From NCBI GenBank assembly GCA_013365325.1, contig JABVXV010000001.1:62001-126000 (forward strand): a stretch of 64,000 nucleotides of DNA, given 5' to 3'. The translations under genes and the position numbers were made by a program. This document shows, piece by piece, positions 60,901 through 64,000 of the stretch. Under the pieces are notes generated by a model that had not been told where the DNA came from, searched no databases, and saw nothing but the letters and a program-made list of their open reading frames with translations. This DNA comes from Dipetalonema caudispina. Lineage: Eukaryota > Nematoda > Chromadorea > Rhabditida > Onchocercidae. Positions within the stretch are counted from its first letter, which is position 1. Every line of letters starts with the position of its first letter.

Positions 60901-63636
60901 ATTCAGATCACTCAATGAACAGCACAGCGCAATTATCCGATAGTAGTAGGATCATTGCTGTCCATTTATGATATCCAACGGGTGAGATCGATCTAAATAA
61001 ACATCATACTCACATTACCCTTAAAAAAAGTCTGAGAAGTAAGCTTCCAAATTTTCATATTAAATTTCATTGACTAAGATTTCAAGCTATATTGTATCCT
61101 ATAGTTCGCGAAAGTACATCGAACATTGCGGAAATATTAAGAGAGAGAGAGAGAGAAAAAAAAAAACTAAAGAATGTTTGAAATCTGAATACTCCCACTT
61201 GTTCAACTTTCAGAATTAATTTCGAAATTAATCATTTCTTGCGTCACGTAAATATCTTGAATTACAATATATACCATTGTTGATTCGCCAATCCATAGCA
61301 AATTGACAAATTGCTGTTTTACAAAATGGTCAGTTAATACATGCTAAGTTTTCTATGAAAATAACTTTATCAACCTTGCTAGTTCGCTTATTTACAATGC
61401 CGAAATTTATGACCTCTTTCAGCTAATTAAAAAGAAGTTGGTTTATCTATAAAACTATTTGGAAGAGCAAATACTAAATGCTTTTTCTAATGTGTAGTAA
61501 AAAGTGGATGCTTCGTCATTAACTCGACCAGTTGACCTTTTTATTGTCAGGCCAATTTTTAAATCTTTTTAAATCATTCATTCGCGAAAATTTCTCGATG
61601 GTATATTGCTTCAAGAAAAATATATCTTCAGTTATATTAATCCGTTACAGTATCATAGGAAATGCGATCGAATGATAAGCCAATCATTTGTTCCCTTAAT
61701 TAGTTTAATAAGTCCTGAAATACCTTACGATCAAAAAATTCCAGCAGAACGAATGAAAACACACTTCTAATTACTTTATGTAATAGAGCAAAGCTTTGAA
61801 TTTTCTGTAATAATAATTTCAAAAGTCCTAAACATTTTAATTTCACTTTGCTTAGGAAAATTGCGCAAAGGTTTGTTTGATATGTGAAGAATTACATTTT
61901 ACAAATCATTGCTTTTCAATTTCTTAAATTTTGGAAATGATCGGCGAATTTATTTTTATTTTATCCAATAATTGAAATTTTTGAAAACGAGATTATTTCC
62001 AACAACGATAACATACCATGGACATAGGTATTGGTAGAATTCAAAACAGATATGAAGCAAAAATTTAAAATAAATGAATCGATGTGATTAGAGATCAGTC
62101 GTCTTTTTCTTTTTCCTTTCTTTGTCTTCAACAGTTAAAAATGAAATATACTGACTGCGTTTTTGTCGAATGCGAATGCGGAAAGAAGAAAAGCAGGAAG
62201 GAAGTCTGATTACAGTCTGATACTTATTGGCATCCATTAAACAATAGTTGTAAAAAAGAAGGTGGATGACTAATGAAGACAATCGGCTGACTCATCGATC
62301 AACGAACTGTTGCAAAAATTTATATCAATTTTGCTACTCAGAAGACGGGCAGGACAGGATTGTATGATGTAAGTGAGGAATTTCTGTAGAATGTTGAATT
62401 ACTGAAATAATTCGGCAAATTTTCAAGGTGAAGAAAGAATCTTCAATTAAGCAAATAAATATTCGTAAAAGAAGTGAAGACAGCATATCGTGGCGTTGTA
62501 GTGATCGCATGCAAATGCGAGAAAACATTGAGTCGATAAACTAATTGATGAAAACTTTTGCGAGATAATATCGATCGAAAATGAAGCAATGAAATGCTTA
62601 TCTGTTGAGAAAACAGACAAACAAAGTTTGAAAAAAATGGGAATATCATTTCAAGCAATCTCTCTGAGATATCCTACATATCAACAACATATATGTATAT
62701 GACAACAAGGACATTTTTCTATATTTTTTGGCTGTTTCTTTTCATTCAATTCTGGGACTTGATGAATGAGACAAATTAAAAAAAGTTGAACCTTGAAATT
62801 TTTAAAGGAGAAAATTAAACTTCAATTCAATTTCTTTGAATTAATAAATCAGTTTCTTATCTGAGAAGCTGGAAGAATTCGAAGAGTCAGAATAGTGGTC
62901 AAAATGAGCCAACTAAAAGAAATGGTATATTCGGAGAGATTTTTCTTCTTGGTTCCCTCCTGCAAAGTCTAAATATCTGCCTGCTTCTACGGCCTATATT
63001 AGTTTATGAAGTGTCCACTTCATTTCATCAATTAATCTTCCGATGTATCCATCATTACAGGCGGATTTCAAGTATTGTTCCATTGAATCTTTTGTTTGCT
63101 TCCTAAAACAGAATAATGAGAAACATCAAGGATAGAAATCATTGATACAATATTAAACATAAGCTATGGTAACGAAGGATAATATACAACAAATGATGAA
63201 ATTGAGATCTTCATCTTTCACAGATTTTTTAAAGATTAAGCTTAGATAGGTTCATGCTTGATATAATAAGCAGCCTATAATTATGAATCCTATGGTCTTA
63301 CTGTAAAATTATAGCCAAGAACAAATTGAATTTTGATCTCGAAAATGAAAATTATTAAAGCTAAATAATGAGCAAGACAAGAATCAGTAAGAAATTCCAT
63401 CTGAAACCATTATCCAAATTAGGATTAATTGCGATAGATAACTAAAGTACTTGAGACAGAGGTCACCACCAGAACAGACGTATTTCCAGTAAACAATTAG
63501 GGTTAACTCATTGTAAAACACAATAACGAAGATGCATTGAGAATTGGATATGAGTCATCTTGTTGTCATTTATAGAAAATCTAATTAATTTTAGCATTCG
63601 AATGGAAATTATGAAGCAAATTTGATTTAATTTACA
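48901..63636. other. Gene-poor stretch of about 14.7 kb upstream of the mucin gene
   Basis: AT-rich throughout. Open frames such as 53739-54071 (-), 54145-54405 (+), 54596-54805 (+) and 55942-56139 (+) show no domain or convincing splice partner. A GC-richer patch at about 55731-55870 contains an E-box-like CACATG and a TATA-like element. A GA microsatellite lies near 61140-61156. The mucin start is preceded by a TTTGTAG acceptor. The region may be regulatory DNA or hold noncoding RNAs or introns of a gene I cannot see. Confidence 0.5.
61140..61156. repeat. GA dinucleotide microsatellite
   Basis: Uninterrupted GA run followed directly by poly-A, in the gene-poor right part of the window. Confidence 0.85.
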
Positions 63637-63806
63637 TCACAAAGCTTTGTGCTTATTTTTATTTAGTGCTGCCTCTTTCCTTAACTTTTCGGAATAGTTT
63701 ATTTTAGAAATGTTCCGCAAAGCATCGTAATGATCAACAAATAATTCGGCACTGATCGCAATCACTTCTCCTTCAGTGATGACATCTAAATTGGGCGCAG
63801 TTATTC
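63637..63806 (-). CDS. Possible terminal exon of a gene extending right of the window
   Basis: After a TTTGACAG acceptor on the minus strand an open frame reads ITAPNLDVITEGEVIAIS and continues to a TGA at 63637, about 55 codons. The composition (acidic and hydrophobic, then a Lys-rich end) looks protein-like. A neighbouring open stretch toward 63955, reading KALSKREFVQSQKSFEEQL, lies in a different frame. No normal-sized intron separates the two, so either one is spurious or the locus is frameshifted. I do not recognise the family. Confidence 0.3.
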
Positions 63807-64000
63807 TGTCAAAGCTTGCAAAAATTAAAACTGTAAAGTTCCTTCTCATTTAAATATGATGTTTCAATGAAATATTTATCGAAATGAACGTGAGGAAGTT
63901 GTTCTTCAAAAGATTTCTGAGACTGTACAAATTCCCTCTTCGAAAGTGCCTTCTGAAACGACTGATTAAAATTGGAAAAGTTGACTGTTACTGAGGAGAG

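Overview
The window is eukaryotic nuclear DNA, almost certainly from a nematode. It is AT-rich, and genes are split into short exons by introns of about 50 to 1,800 bp. Acceptors nearly all read TTTCAG or TTTTAG and donors GTAAGT or GTTAGT. Several start codons lie just downstream of a strong acceptor with no upstream coding exon, as expected for spliced-leader trans-splicing. The FKBP12 protein closely resembles nematode FKB-2. A filarial or other clade III worm is my best guess, but that is inference. I see no bacterial, viral or intact transposon genes.

Eight gene models could be assembled by hand with reading phase conserved across every junction. From left to right: (1) 1-1941 (+), the 3' part of a two-Ig-domain single-pass membrane protein with a basigin/neuroplastin-like transmembrane end; (2) 4748-11193 (-), a 15-exon, 798-aa GRDP/DUF1399 protein with a Cys-Gly repeat tail; (3) 16009-16673 (-), an 81-aa STMP1-like small membrane protein; (4) 20499-22197 (-), NFU1, the mitochondrial Fe-S scaffold, 251 aa; (5) 23298-24160 (-), FKBP12/fkb-2, 108 aa; (6) 28028-30330 (-), a Sam68-like KH/RGG RNA-binding protein, 315 aa; (7) 32883-33962 (+), phosphatidylinositol synthase, 210 aa; (8) 37912-48900 (-), a 20-exon, 896-aa mucin-like membrane protein with a self-cleaving SEA domain. 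From 48901 to the right edge I find nothing convincing except a possible terminal exon near 63637-63806.

The genes do not form an obvious pathway. NFU1 and the STMP1-like gene both point to mitochondria. The FKBP12 and NFU1 genes lie head-to-tail about 1.1 kb apart, and both carry an AATAAA signal overlapping the end of the coding region. The observations most worth a second look are: a frame-shifting, stop-containing exon with ideal splice sites in the KH gene (candidate poison exon); the completely cysteine-free SEA mucin with many symmetric exons; a near-perfect 74-bp inverted repeat between two convergent genes; and a perfect four-unit heat-shock element in the first intron of the GRDP gene.
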